Positions 36,043 to 47,859 are shown, counted from the first letter of the stretch. The stretch is 64,000 nt of DNA from Daphnia pulex (GCF_021134715.1 NC_060026.1:8919001-8983000); one strand, 5' to 3'. Notes: generated by a model not told the origin, from the sequence alone. Translations and numbers: made by a program.

Positions 36043-37131
36043 AGGATGTAAAAAGGAGTTTACTAAAGGAAGTTTTGCGTATGTGTATGCTGGATATTTT
36101 AACAAAAAAAGGATTAGTTTCGACCAGGGCATTGGCGGCAGAGCAAAAAAAATAATCAGAAAAGAAGCTCTAATAAGAAGACTTCTGAAAGCTGATTGTT
36201 TTGACGACTGGAAAACTATGGTAACGAAATTTAAAAAATCCAATAATAAAGATAAATATTTCGACCGGAAAATTATCCCGCAAATTTTTGCTCACGAGGA
36301 CAAAGATGAATGGAGGTAAGAAAATAACCGTATATAATCTGTAATAGTATAATAAATTTGATTATGCCGAACGTCTATAAGATCCACTGATTTAAAAAGT
36401 ATTAAATTTTTTTCTAAAGGTATTTTGCCTTGGAGCCATACATTTCCACTTTGTACGATTACTGCCGCTGTGATGGACAGTACAAGGGACCAACGTTGCT
36501 CAGCAAATCTCAAGTCATTGATCAAATGATCAGCGGAATCAAGTATCTGCATAACTTAGAGTATCCACACGGGGATCTTAATCCGCTCAACATTATCATT
36601 TCTCGAGACGGGCGAATAAAACTATCCGATTTCGGATTGTCGAAACTTAGTTATACCAAATCAAACCAACCCGATAATCTCTCGATTCAAATTCCGGAGA
36701 TCTGTCGAAGGAAATACTGGCTGAAATAGACTTCAGGGAAAGATAGTAAGCGCAACCATGAAATTGTGAACAGCGAAAATCTAAATTTTTCCTACAAAAG
36801 AGGGTGGCTTTTTCGCTCTGGGATGCTTGATTGTTTATTTCCTTTTAACGGGTGTGCATCCGTTTGGTGATGATATTCAAGCCATCGAATATAATATGAA
36901 GAACAACAATCCAATCAACTTGGAAAGAAAATGACCAGAACGTTTAATATTCTTTATGTATGTTACATACTACTGTATTACTTAAAATAATTCATATCTA
37001 TCTATTAACCAGAATTGAACGAGGATCATAACAAGCCGTTTCAATCTGCACTCGACAATATGATACGACAACCGGAAAATTTATCGAAATGGTGGCGCGA
37101 AGCTATCAAACAATTTGAAGAGACGCTATTA
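36043..37131 (+). pseudogene. IRE1-like protein kinase pseudogene 1 (copy A)
   Basis: Kinase pieces appear in order: a glycine-loop-like GSFAYVYAGYF (from about 36047), an intron at 36316-36419 with a good GTAAGA donor, then YFALEPYISTLYDYC and the catalytic loop HGDLNPLNIIIS, where HRD is replaced by HGD but Asp remains, and the DFG of SDFGLSK (36420-36729). After a stop the kinase resumes in another exon (FFALGCLIVYFLLTGVHPFGDD, about 36800) and ends in an IRE1-like NMIRQ...WWREA segment (about 37060). The TAG at 36729 falls where a neighbouring frame continues plausibly, suggesting a frameshift. The HPFGD box resembles the IRE1/RNase L group, but no KEN nuclease core is seen. Confidence 0.6.
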
Positions 37132-37514
37132 CGTATAGTCATTCATTTATTTTTCTTATCCATCAATCAATTGATTTGTTTTTGATTGGATTGTTCGGAA
37201 TGTAACACTTTGCCGGAAGTGTCTACCGGTAACATACCAAAATATGAGGAAATAAACGACACCTGAGAATAAGGTGTTAACCCAATGGACTTTTCTTTCA
37301 CACTGATTTATTTCTAGCACAAAAGTGGGCGGATTACACACTTGGGGTAAGGGTACAATGGTAACAACGGGGCCACCTAACGGGGGCCCCGAAGGAAATA
37401 ATCGTTAAGATGACGCGGCAAGCGACTCCGACGGCCAGATCTTGAAATAGGGTGTTGGGGTGTCAATACATTCCCTACATGGACAGTAAAAGTATACAAT
37501 GATAAAAAAATGGC

Positions 37515-38320
37515 GAAGGGTCGTTCGGTAAAGTATATAAAGGAAAATACCAGGGGGGTCAGGTTGCTGTCAAAGAAATTGAAATTAAAAAAGACAAAAC
37601 AAGAAAAAGTTTAACCGAAAGAGAAATTGAGGAAAATAAAAAATTGGATCACGAAAATGTGTTGAAATTGTTTCGGTTTACTTCTGAAGATAAGTATATG
37701 TATGACAAATTAATCATGATAATTTATTTTTTATGTAATAAAAATAATTACCATTAAATCTTATTGGATACAGATAAATGGTCCCGGAATTGTGCGCTGG
37801 GACCCTAACAGACTTTTGCGATGATGCCGCTAGTAGCGGCATAGGTCCCTTGTATCTATCTAGCGGCCCGCTTGAATGCTTGATGACATAGTTTTATATC
37901 AAATCGTCAATGGATTGCATTAAATTCACTCCCGAAATTTGGTCCATCGCGATGTAAAACCGGATAATATCCTCATTTCCAAAACTACGCCGGTCCAAAT
38001 GAAGTTGTCCGATCTAGGTTTGGCTAAGAAGAAAACCAAAGAAGGCTGTTTTTCGCAGAGTGCTATCAGGGGAACTCCTTTATGGATGGCACCTGAAAAG
38101 TTGGAAGATTTTGACTCAATGTCTGTGACTCTTGATGAAGAAACAGTCCAAACGGACACGTTTTCAACAGGTTGTGTATTCTTCTACTTTCTAACTCGTC
38201 GATGGCACCCATTCAATAAGAAGAAGGAAATTGTGAATGAGAAACATGCCGAGCTTGTAAAAAATAACATGATTACCAACAATCCGGTGAAGCTTGTAAG
38301 CAAAAAAGGTAAATGTTGTT
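37515..38320 (+). pseudogene. IRE1-like protein kinase pseudogene 2 (copy A)
   Basis: The N-lobe GEGSFGKVYKG and VAVKEIEIKK (invariant Lys present) are at about 37517-37690. After an AT-rich intron comes the hinge MVPELCAGTLTDFC (about 37780), then the catalytic loop HRDVKPDNILIS, the DLG motif of SDLGLAK, and GTPLWMAPEKL (about 37940-38100). The C-lobe has TFSTGCVFFYFLTRRWHPFN, typical of IRE1-like kinases. A TAA interrupts the segment just before IHSRNLVHRD where Tyr is expected, and the reading frame shifts between the hinge and this block. Both lesions also occur in copy B. Confidence 0.65.
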
Positions 38321-38379
38321 TTTATTGGCGATCAGCATCTTGGCATCTTTAATTGCCATTATTTTTGCCGCAGGTGATT

Positions 38380-38760
38380 TGTATGTATGTATGTAAAGTT
38401 TATTTATATAGCACACTTATCATGCAAGCATGTTACAAATGACGCTGAAGTACAGTCATCGGTTATTGGAACAAAAAATCTCATTGGGAAAATGCGATAC
38501 GGAGGAGGTGGGTCTTTAGTTTCGATTTGAAAGAGCAGAGGGTTGTCGAGCTAGTGATGGTGGGTGGGAGAGAATTGAGAAGTGTAGGACCAAGAAAAGA
38601 GAAGGATCTTTGGCCGTATGATACAAGACGGGCGTGGGGGACCAGGAGGGAGGTAGTGCTAGAGGAGCTTAAGGATCGTGCTGGGGTGTATGCGGAAAGA
38701 AGAGAAGAGAGATAGACCGGTGCGAGTGGGGGACGTTGTTATGCACTAACATTTTGACTA
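38380..38760. repeat. Unclassified interspersed repeat
   Basis: Starts with GTATGTATGTAAAG and a TTTATTTATATAGCACAC segment of the kind seen at the ends of interspersed repeats, followed by G-rich sequence with a 62-codon basic frame that I do not recognise. It is identical in copy B (about 54907-55287). Assignment as an old element fragment is inferred. Confidence 0.35.
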
Positions 38761-39229
38761 CTCTGAATACAAGATCTACTATATAACCTCCTGGTAATTT
38801 CCTTGGAATGTGTTAGAACACGAAGAAAGTGTCAAGATTCGCAAGGAAACGTGCTGTTGGATTGTCAAAATTGTTGGAAACTACAAAAGAAGCCAGTTTT
38901 CAAACTGTTGTTGAGCAGCCGATACGTTTTCCAGTTACAAGGTAATATGCACTAATTTGGACAAATACAGGTCGGGACTTTCAAATTACATTGTAAACTT
39001 TTTTAATTACGTGCACAGAAATAAAGAGGTAGAAAACACCACTATCACAGATGATGCAGTCCAACTACTGCAGATTAATGTTGGGAACTAGGATAACATA
39101 ATCAAGTCTCATAGTTCTGGTAATATTCTTGAAATTACTGAGCCTTCAGAAACTACCGATAGTGGTGTGAATAGTGCCAATCACGTTCAGCATATTTCTA
39201 GCAAAAAAAAATTTTGAAAAAAACTTGCC

Positions 39230-40890
39230 TTATTATCTGTAATGAAAAGACTTTCTCTAAGCGCCCTTGGAGCAATTGCTAAGTAAATAGTAGCACTGGG
39301 TCACAAGATACCGATAGACCTAAGGACTTTACTCCAAACAACCAATGCTCCAATAAATAGCAAGTAATTCTATCATTTCTCTTTGAAAAAAGGTTCTTGG
39401 CAAAGTTGAAGAAAGGCTTGGTTGACCGACTTACTATCAAAATCCATATTAAGATTGATGGTACTAGTGACTTCAAAATGAATTCCGTCGACCTATGACC
39501 AATACTATGTCGCGTAACCAATTCACTTGATTTTTTGCCTTTTATGGTAAGCCTTTTTGCTGGTAAAGGAAAACCTTCAAATTTGGAAAAATTTCTCCGA
39601 CCATTTCTTACTGAACTGATCCAACTGCAAAGTGAAGGTTCAGAATTTGAAGGCAAAGTTTATGCAGTCGAAATAACTTCTTTCGTCTGTGACGCTCCTG
39701 CTAGACAATTTCTAAAGGCTATTACTGGGCATGGGGGCTATAGTGGATGCGATCGTTGCAGCCAAAACCAGTGTATTTGATCTAGTCTATCACTGCCTTA
39801 CTTTCCCAGAGTTAGACGATGTTTTTCTTCGAACAGACGCCACTTTCCGCAATCAGGTAAACAAGAACCACCACAAAGGAAGGAGTCCACTGCTGATCAA
39901 CCTGATATCGAGTTTCCCTTTGGACTACATGCATCTTGTTTTTATTGGGGTTTTTAAACGGTTGCTGACGATTTGAACAGGATGCTGGAGCTAGAAGCAT
40001 TTTAAACATCGACTTAGCACATGGAAGAATTTTCAACTGGAGCAAAGATATCTAGGATTCGTCTGTCGTATCCAGAAGAATTTCATAGAATTACTACTAC
40101 ACTGAAATATCCCAATCAGCTAAAAGCCAACGAACTGCGTAAAATTTTTCTTCATATTGGACCAGTAATCTTCAAGGGAATTTTATAAACAGAAAAGTAA
40201 ACCCATTTTTTGTATTAACAGTTGGAAATTCGTATTCTCTGCTCTAGTATACGTTGTCTAAAACCTACTCTTAATTGGCTCAAGATTTTTTGCAATATTT
40301 TGCTTTTCAATTTGGAGAAATTTATAGCAAGAACCACCTCATTCACAATGTTCATTCACTCATTCATTTAGTTGATGACTTGAGATCGATGGCTCACTTA
40401 ATTCATTTTTGCTCTGCTTTTCCATATGAAACTTTCTGGGGTCACGTGAAGATGCTCGTGAGATCCCCGAACAAAGTGCTCACACAAATCGTAAAGAGAA
40501 TATCTGAACTTGAAAAAGTATCTAAGATGGAAACAACGATCAAAAATGTATTCTTAACCATAAGAGTCCAGTAGCTTCACTGAAAACACTCAAGCATCAT
40601 GTAAAACCTGATACAAAGAAAGACTCTTTTTTCCTTTGCGACACTGGAATGGTTGTCAAAATTATGAGTTTCTTCAACACTAGAGTATCATTTAAACAAT
40701 TCAGGTTACAAGGCCATTATTTTTCTGAACCCGTTAAGTCCAAAAACCTAGACATCAGCACATCGAGTGGCATGAAAGCGCAACAGAAATGTGTTCATAT
40801 CGATGATTTGCTATGGGTGTCTAAATGCTGGGTGATACCCACTATCCGAGACTGCTGTATCGTTCCTTTGCTGCACCACATATGAGGACA
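39230..40890 (+). pseudogene. CMC/EnSpm-like transposase pseudogene (copy A)
   Basis: Plus-strand frames read in order as a Tnp2/transposase_21-like protein: LRTLLQTTNAP (about 39310), IKIDGTSDFKMNSVD (about 39450), FLRPFLTEL...VCDAPARQFLKAITGHGGYSGCDRC (39535-39780, with the C-x2-C pair), HHKGRSPLL...FPLDYMHLVFIGVFKRLL (39850-39975), then HNVHSLIHLVDDLRS..HFCSAFPYETFWG (40330-40450) and a C-terminal block at 40649-40885. In-frame stops interrupt it, including a TGA where the family has Trp in the LWPI motif (about 39498). Such transposases are common in arthropod, cnidarian and other animal genomes. The copy is dead, and copy B carries the same lesions. Confidence 0.7.
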
Positions 40891-42989
40891 AAATATGTAA
40901 CAGATTTTTTTGCAATTGCTCCAAGATTTGGATATTAATGTATCCTTCTTAAAGTTTGAATTTTCTAGATGGGACGATGCGCCGTTTGTAAACCAATATA
41001 GATTTTCTTTCGTAACCCAATATTGACAAAACATCGGAAGGTAATCATCACCCCAAGAAAGATGTTTACACTGTTTCAATACATGTGTTTTCTGCTTAAT
41101 AACCGTTGTAAAACAATACACTCAGATTGCATCGGAAAATTCGCTCATTGCCATAGCCAAAAAATTGGGTTCCGTCTTTTGCAATGATAACAACTAATAA
41201 ATAATAAATAATAACACTTGTATTTCCCCATATGGATTTCAGAGTTTGGCGTAATGTTGTACTCAGCTCGTCATTTCATAGATCAATGTCGTACAGAAAT
41301 GCAGTATTTGCAGAAGGTTGGTTTACCGATGTAACTTAAATTTTGCAGTGTAATTTTCAAGCTGGGTCCTATGCTAAACCAATGTAGGAATTCAACTACT
41401 GCGAATAATCCTCACTTTAATATGTAATGTTGGCAAAATTGTGGCTACGATTAGAATTTTTGTATTGGACTGGCAAGTTTGACCAAATGCGGTACCAAAC
41501 TCTTCATCATTATGTCTGCTTTGGTCTAAGCTGAGAAAATCGGTGTCAGCGGAATGTTGGTTAACCTATCAGAAACTTGTCCCTTTAGTGGTGAATATTT
41601 GAACTTGTCCCTATTCTAAACTAATCTTGAAATCCTTTCATTACAAATTATTTGTTGGATACATTGGTTATCTGCGATGTACAAAACATGAAAATCTCAA
41701 AGGTGCATACAGACATTGGGTTGGTAGCGGGGTACTTACATTGGTTGAACCTGACTTTTCAAACGTGGCCCAATTTGCATATTGGCCTGGCTGTTTAAAA
41801 CGTAATCCCAATATTTTTCAAGCCGTGACCCCATTTGCATTCATTTAAATAGATTAACCAACGCTAACCTTACTGAAATGAACATAGGCTTGACATATTG
41901 GGCAATATTGCGAGCAATATTGTTTCTTGCCCGTGAATCAGGCACGTCAGTTGATGTTGATTTCCACCATGGCCCACCAAGTTATCCGATTTTGCAACAA
42001 TATTGTGTTTTTGATCCAAACAAGTGAAATGGCTAATTATGCCCCTTCCCAGAACCTAATTTTGTAAAAAAACAGAACCAAAACGAAACTGCCAAATACT
42101 AATTATGCCGAGCCTTCATCATCATCATCGGAGCGTCCGGCAACAAAGAAGTCTAACAAGTAGTGCAAGTTACACCTGTAGCTCCACGTATTCCCCAAGG
42201 TACATTCATTATGGAATTTTGTTATATTTTTCTCTCAATACAGTGTTCATGTTGCCTTGTGTATTTCAGGAAATAAAGTTAACTCGGAACCGAAAAGTGA
42301 AAGAGAGTAACCATAAGGAAAAGGGTGATGGCTCTACAACACAAGCAGGTGATTCTATACGGGTTTTGAAGGTGATATGGTGAAATAGCATACTATTTTT
42401 TCTTCATTGCAGAAGCTCTAAAAAACCTAACAACGGCAACATCAAATAAGACTGTAACCAAAGCTCAGAAGTCAAAAGGTACGATATGTAATAATTTGAA
42501 TTATGAAACTGTAAGTCCAGATTATAACTTTTTATATTTGTGGTATAGTAACTCCTGCTGAAAAGCCAGAGTCTGATTCGTCTGTTCTGTAACAAGCTCA
42601 CCCTTCTGTCCCTTTAGAAAGAGTTCTGAAAATCTAGATCACAATAGCTCTGAAGAATCTACGTCAGAGGACGAGGTGAAAGAAAGGAATTCAAATGGCT
42701 GAAATACGCCTTCAGAACGGGAACTCATCCAGAAAAAGAAGAAGGGGGAGGGGGTGTTTCACGAACAAGATGAAGAGACCAGAAGATGAAACGGTAACTC
42801 AACCGATAGAAGGGGGTGTGGCTCACGTCCAAATTAGAGAAACCAGAGAAATTTTGGTGTAAAACGACCAGGTAATACAGGATGTTATTTCTGTAAGCGA
42901 TGAAGACATATTGGGTAAGGAAAATGTCTTTATTGGTACACCTAAGTGACAACTACTAAAGATTTCTTTTGTTTACTTGTTTGTTGTTG

Positions 42990-43703
42990 TAGTAATCCAG
43001 CAGGCAGAAAAAGCAATGTTGGTACAGGTTGACGTTGCAAAAATGCTTATTGAGATCAAAATGGGAATACAGCAGCTGACTGACTTGTTCATGACGAGGA
43101 GACTTGAAATCGCTACCAACCTGCCTACACCAATTAATGGCCCGCCATGCTCAACTGACTGTGCCGATGAGTTGCCTGTGACAACTCAGACGTTTTTCGA
43201 GGAACTTGAAGTTAAGATGAGGAATGATGCAACGCTAAAGACACAAATCAGAAACGTCCTGACCCTGGTGAGGACCAACAAGAGCCTAAAGGCTATTGTC
43301 AGAAATGTATTAAAGAGCCTTATGTCTAAAGAGCTCAGAATGACGTACTTCGCCCGTAAAAAAACTAAAGTTAAACACGTCTTTACTGATATGTAGATGA
43401 TTTGTTCCTTTGTCATGGGTAAACTTTTAAAGCAATTCCTTTTTTTCTACCTGTTTTAATCTTTTTTGTTTACTCTTTAATTTAGACATAATTTGGCGTT
43501 GGGCCAGCAACACCAGCCAAGAGTTGACAAACGACACCATTCTAAAGGAAATGGGATTAGACACTTTCGCTAATGCAGCGGATGAGGACGGTGGGGTCGC
43601 TGATAGGAAGAAACTCACTGCCATTAAGAAAACTGCCGTAGACAAGTTTTTAAAGCAAAAAGTACGACGTGGAACGGCAGACGAAGCCGTCAACAACGAT
43701 TAA
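42990..43703 (+). CDS. DUF4806-like ORF accompanying the EnSpm-like element (copy A)
   Basis: Two open blocks: 42990-43396 (a helical segment starting VIQQAEKAMLVQVDVAKM, then LPVTTQTFFEELEVKM, ending KVKHVFTDM) and 43488-43703 (WRWASNTSQELTND, then an acidic stretch and a Lys-rich end). A TAG in the GTA-rich link between them may lie in a short intron, although I could not fix donor and acceptor in phase. The spacing LP..EEL...L..IV...L...L resembles DUF4806 proteins, which in arthropods often lie inside EnSpm-like transposons; this is a weak resemblance from memory. Upstream exons may begin near 42105. The blocks are intact in both copies. Confidence 0.35.
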
Positions 43704-43860
43704 ACTTAAAAAACACGTAATTTGGAGTTGTTTGCTCTTTGCTACCACGTTTAATAAACTGTATTGGCAGCTATATCTGTTTTCGTTTCATTAATTAGCC
43801 CAATCCCCATTTTTGATCTGTTCCAATGCACCGTCTGTTTCACAAACCTTGCATTGGCTT

Positions 43861-44170
43861 CAGTTCGTAACCGCACATATATGGTGATTTGGTACAACAT
43901 TGTTGTTTACATATGATTCTTTATCATGGTTAAACATTGGCTTCAAATAACGGTCTTTCAAGATGGAGATGAGTCAGGCACAAGATAGAGCCAATATTCC
44001 ACCGATATTCCACCAAGGTCGTATCGGCCCAATGCTAAAATTGGACGAATGGTGGACCTGTCTCATATCGATCTTGGAATAACATTAAATTTGCTTCCAG
44101 CACAATATTGGACCAATGCAGCAATTGTTTCAGAAATCTCATGTTGGTTGCAGTTCGTAACCGCACATAT
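43861..44170. repeat. Direct subterminal repeats near the EnSpm-like element (copy A)
   Basis: CAGTTCGTAACCGCACATAT occurs at 43861-43880 and again at 44151-44170 within longer similar contexts containing CCAATGCA and TGTTTCA. Many ATATTGG/CCAAT words occur from about 41000 to 44110. Subterminal repeats are usual binding sites for EnSpm transposases; the assignment is inferred from position. The copy-B equivalents are at about 60387 and 60677. Confidence 0.45.
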
Positions 44171-44760
44171 GTGGTGCATTCGCACAAAGGTACACTTTCT
44201 CCTTACAGTAGATTCAGTGAGATGATGCTTACGATGCGCGAAATGATGAGAATTCGTCCAGATGTGTAAATAGACAATACGACCGGTTAGTATCGTTGAA
44301 CTTCCTGGAATTGGAGACAATTAGTTGGGCTAGATTTATTCCGGCTGTGGACGTCGACCACACCGAGGAGCTACAATCAGAGGCGGTCTGAAAGTAGGAT
44401 GGGACGGTCCAACGGTTGCGTCTTCTGGCATCTGCGGAATTGAGCCTAAACACGGATGTCGTCTGCAAATTCCCAATGGGTAAACGGTGAATGGTCCTGA
44501 ATCCAGATACTTACAACATTTCCTATTCAAAAAAATATTCTAAGTCCACTCAAATACAAGTTACAAAGCCTGGACTCTCGACTGAGTCCAAGCCGACAAC
44601 AAAGACAATTCAACGGGTATTTGACCTGAGGGGGGAGGACTCAAGTCTCGGGACAGGAAGGTTCAATGAAGAGACGCTTACTGTTTGAGTGTTTGTGAAT
44701 GGATCATTGAGCTAACCTGAAATCGGCCAACTCTAGATGGTGTTTTGAGCCAGGACTCTT

Positions 44761-45078
44761 TTGTGCTTTCGTGGGGCCTCTAAAGTGAGAAATTCTCCCA
44801 TGAGACTATTTCCTATAAACTCCGCTTACGCTTCGGCCTTGGGAGTTTTGTTAGATTGGTGTGTGGGAAGGCGTTCCGATCACCTGTGCAATGACGTAAC
44901 TGTGGTAGCAGCCTTTTTAGCCGACCAGGCCAAGTCTAAGGCGTATAGCACGATTGGTGTTTATCGCTGCGCCCTGTCTCAAACGTTACCTCCCCTGAAG
45001 GGCTCCCCTATAGGTGATCACCTCACGATCAATTTGTTAATGAACGGAATTCGGAATCAGAACCCTCCTAAACCTTAA
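44761..45078 (+). pseudogene. DIRS-type tyrosine recombinase N-terminal fragment (copy A)
   Basis: A 105-codon frame contains YASALGVLLDWCVGRR, VAAFLADQAKSKAYSTIGVY and RCALSQTLPPLKGSPIGDH, ending NPPKP and a stop. This matches the core-binding (SAM-like) domain that precedes the catalytic domain in DIRS retrotransposon recombinases. The catalytic R-H-R-Y part is missing, and no reverse transcriptase is detectable upstream. It is a fragment that no longer encodes an active enzyme; copy B is identical in length. Confidence 0.65.
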
Positions 45079-45391
45079 TGGGTCATTCCGCCGAGTTTTG
45101 AATTGTTTCGTCGCAAAAAAATTAGATTTGTTTCATTTTTTTATCGCGTACCAAAGGATTTGTTTTTATCATGAATGGGAAGACTCCAATTAAATGTTAA
45201 AGTTTTCCGCTTTTTTACAAATTTTATGCACGTTTTTTCATTGAAATTACTGTGCAGGTCATTTAAAATAATTGAAAAATTATGAAAAAATAACGATAAA
45301 AAAAAAGAATTTTTTTGTCTTTCTAATGATGTATTTGGAACTCTAAAAAAATCTTGTCTTAATGGAGCAATCTCAGTTCAAAGATTTTTTT

Positions 45392-46046
45392 TAAACAAGC
45401 AAATCCACCACTCAAGCGCACCAAATCCATGGACCCCACTTTTTTTCTCATTCCGCTATAAGACCAAAAATGAGCGGATGACAGCCGAAGCATACGAGTT
45501 CTATGCACCTCGGGCTTCATATTGCTGGCCACTAGACTATATGAAAGGGCCTACAGTATGTCCCCCGTTCTAAAGTGAAGGCCAGGAAAGCGTAGCTTTG
45601 GCTGTCATCCACCAGGAACGCGAGAGAGAGTAATAAAAAATGGCGACTAGGCTGGTTAGGAAACTGGTCAAAATTACACTTTACTAGATTGGGAATAAAT
45701 CAGCCAATCTAATACGGAATGTAAAATCCTTTTGGATTGGTATTGAGGGATGGCCGATGAAACTTTTGGGAGAATTTTTTTTAAGGTTAGCATTTTCCCA
45801 AAAAGCGATACAAAAGACCCCCCAAAATTGTTAAAATTTGAAAAAAACTAAACTTTAACATTAAATATCTCCCGAACGGCAGGGAATATTTAATGTCTGC
45901 AAAAACAGATGAATCCGGAGTAGAAAACATGATATGTTAAGTCGTGTTAAGTTATTGTATAAGTGTTAAGTAAGAGTTAAGTTAAAGATTGATGAAAAAG
46001 TGGGGTCCATGGATTTGGTGCGCTTGAGTGGTGGATTGCTTGTTAA
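45392..46046. mobile_element. Inverted-repeat element (copy A)
   Basis: A 52-bp left arm (AACAAGCAAATCCACCACTC..., 45392-45444) is matched by its near-perfect complement at about 45996-46046 (one base missing). The interior of about 550 bp has no transposase. It is a candidate MITE; no target duplication could be identified. Confidence 0.55.
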
Positions 46047-46191
46047 ATAATCAGCTGATCAAATCTGGTCTTTCAGATCGAACCCAAATTTGTACCAGTT
46101 ATAGGTGGTAGTATGAAGAACATCTGGTAAAAGAATAAAACTTGTTCCACAATCCGTTCAAAAGTGATGAATTTTTTAATTTTGTTTTTTC

Positions 46192-46285
46192 CCCTATGCC
46201 TTTAGTACGTGCACCCTATCCCTCCCTCTCCCTCTCCCTCCCTCCCTCCACGGGGAAAGGGAGCGCGTGCATCAAAGGCATAGGG
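46192..46285. repeat. Hairpin with CCCT-rich loop
   Basis: CCCTATGCCTTT at 46192 pairs with AAAGGCATAGGG ending at 46285, and inner GTGCA/TGCAC segments extend the stem. The loop is a CTCCCTC-type tract. An identical structure exists in copy B near 62718-62811. Function unknown. Confidence 0.55.
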
Positions 46286-46859
46286 AATAAGAAACGAAAT
46301 TTAAAAATTAATAAAACGTTTTAACTCAGTAACGACGCGCACGAATGGACTTAAACTCTAACCCTCGATAAACCGAGGGACAATTGATATATGTTGAAAA
46401 GGCGATTCAATTCTGTAGGTAGGTCATTGAGAAAACAGCTAAAAGAGCGACCGCTTTTGACTATTTATTTTCTCTCGTTTCTGCGAGCTTGCGTCCGCCA
46501 CACCCTACTGAAAAGTCGTCATTTTTTTTGTTTAGACGGTAGATAAAGGGTTAAAGTCACAGATAAAATTGATTTGAACAATCAATATACAATTGGGAAT
46601 TGTCTTAGGTACTCCACAAAGACAATTTAGATTGTATGAGATAGAGAGAATCGATTTGAACTGTAATTTCCTCCCGCCCTCCTCTTTGAAAGAATCAGTC
46701 AGATTAGTCAGGTTAGTTTTTTTATATTTCTCTGGATCTTTTGATCGTTACAATCCTTGATTTCCGTAATGAAAGCTAACAAGCTTAGGCATGATAGTCG
46801 GCTAGAATAGATGGGCTGTTGTCGTTCATTTTGTATCAAGAAGTATATAAGTGGTGCAA

Positions 46860-46930
46860 GCATTGATGGATCAGCGGTAGAATGCTCGCCTGCCACGCGG
46901 GTGGACCGGGTTCGATTCCCGGTGGATGCA
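46860..46930 (+). tRNA. tRNA-Gly(GCC), slightly degenerate
   Basis: 71-nt cloverleaf with anticodon GCC in CTCGCCTGCCACGCGGG and the T arm GGTTCGATTCC. The acceptor stem GCATTGA/TGGATGC has one G-G mismatch and one wobble. D-arm bases (GATCAGC) also differ from the other copies. It may be functional but is the weakest intact-length copy. Polymerase III promoter boxes are internal. Confidence 0.75.
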
Positions 46931-46980
46931 TTTTAATCACCGTTGCCTACGACACATTGGTAGAATCTACTCTATTGAGT

Positions 46981-47330
46981 TTAGTTTGCTGATATTCTTA
47001 CGCTGTACGCGCAAGGACGGTACTTATTGGTTAGTGATGGTTGAAGCAATCTCTTTAAGCGGACTCTTTTTTGTTTGCGAGATTGGTTTAGATTACTTAA
47101 TCTTCCATTGATCATACCAATTGGCGAATAAACCATTTGTAGGACAGAGAGGTACAAGTTATATCCATCGCCAGACTCTGTGTTTGTATCGTGGAAACCC
47201 AAGATAGTTATCGGTTCAAACTCGTCGTGTTCCAACTGCTGTGGTAATCGACATTCAGACGCAAATGTTCCTTCTTTTGTAAATTTACTTGGTTCTATGC
47301 TCTCTTATTCCAACAACTGTAGTCCTGTAT
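46981..47330 (-). other. Recurring minus-strand exon-like frame (unit 1)
   Basis: The frame containing FEPITILGFHDTNTESGDGYNLYLSVLQMVYSP occurs in every 1-kb unit (also 48020-48325 and 63505-63857). In unit 1 a stop replaces Trp in the upstream part (LLE-stop-ESIEP), whereas the other two read through. An AG precedes ATCTACACGG at the 5' side, as expected of an internal exon. I do not recognise the protein. It could be a captured exon or a repeat-encoded frame. Confidence 0.3.
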
Positions 47331-47506
47331 AGATCTAAAGTCACATTTTGATAAAAAGAAAAAAAGCAGCTGACTACAATTCAAATTGAATTAGGATAAA
47401 TGTGTGTTGAGATAACAAAATAAAGAAACAATGGTGTTTAATGTTATTTGAACGTAGTATCCGTTTAAAAGCCCAAACATACCTTCACAAGAGATATTTT
47501 TTTCTT

Positions 47507-47577
47507 GATTTCGACGTGATTTGAACACGCAACCCCCTGATCTGGAGTCAGGCGCGCTACCGTTGCGCCACGAAATC
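47507..47577 (-). tRNA. tRNA-Trp(CCA)
   Basis: 71-nt cloverleaf on the minus strand with a perfect 7-bp acceptor stem GATTTCG/CGAAATC, D arm TGGCGCAACGGTAGCGC, anticodon loop CTGACTCCAGATCAG (anticodon CCA) and T arm GTTCAAATC. All features match eukaryotic nuclear tRNA-Trp. Confidence 0.9.
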
Positions 47578-47859
47578 TTGATTTTCGATGTAATTATTAT
47601 CGTTACATTTGGGGAACGACGGTGTCTTTTATTAAGGAGTAGATTCCGATGTTAAGATTGATTATCACACGAACACATTTAGTCTTTTTAAAGAGTCAGT
47701 CAGATTAGTCAGGTTATTTTTTTATATTTCTGTGGATCGTTTGATCGCCACAAACCTTGATTTCCGTAATGAAAGCTAACAAGCTTAGGCATGATAGTCA
47801 GCTACAATAGATGGGTTGTCGTCGTTCAATTTGTATCAACAAGTATACATGAAGTGCAA

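Noticed and set aside
39279..39656. Minus-strand 125-codon frame, identical in both copies
   Set aside because: It is antisense to the EnSpm-like transposase blocks, which have family motifs on the plus strand.
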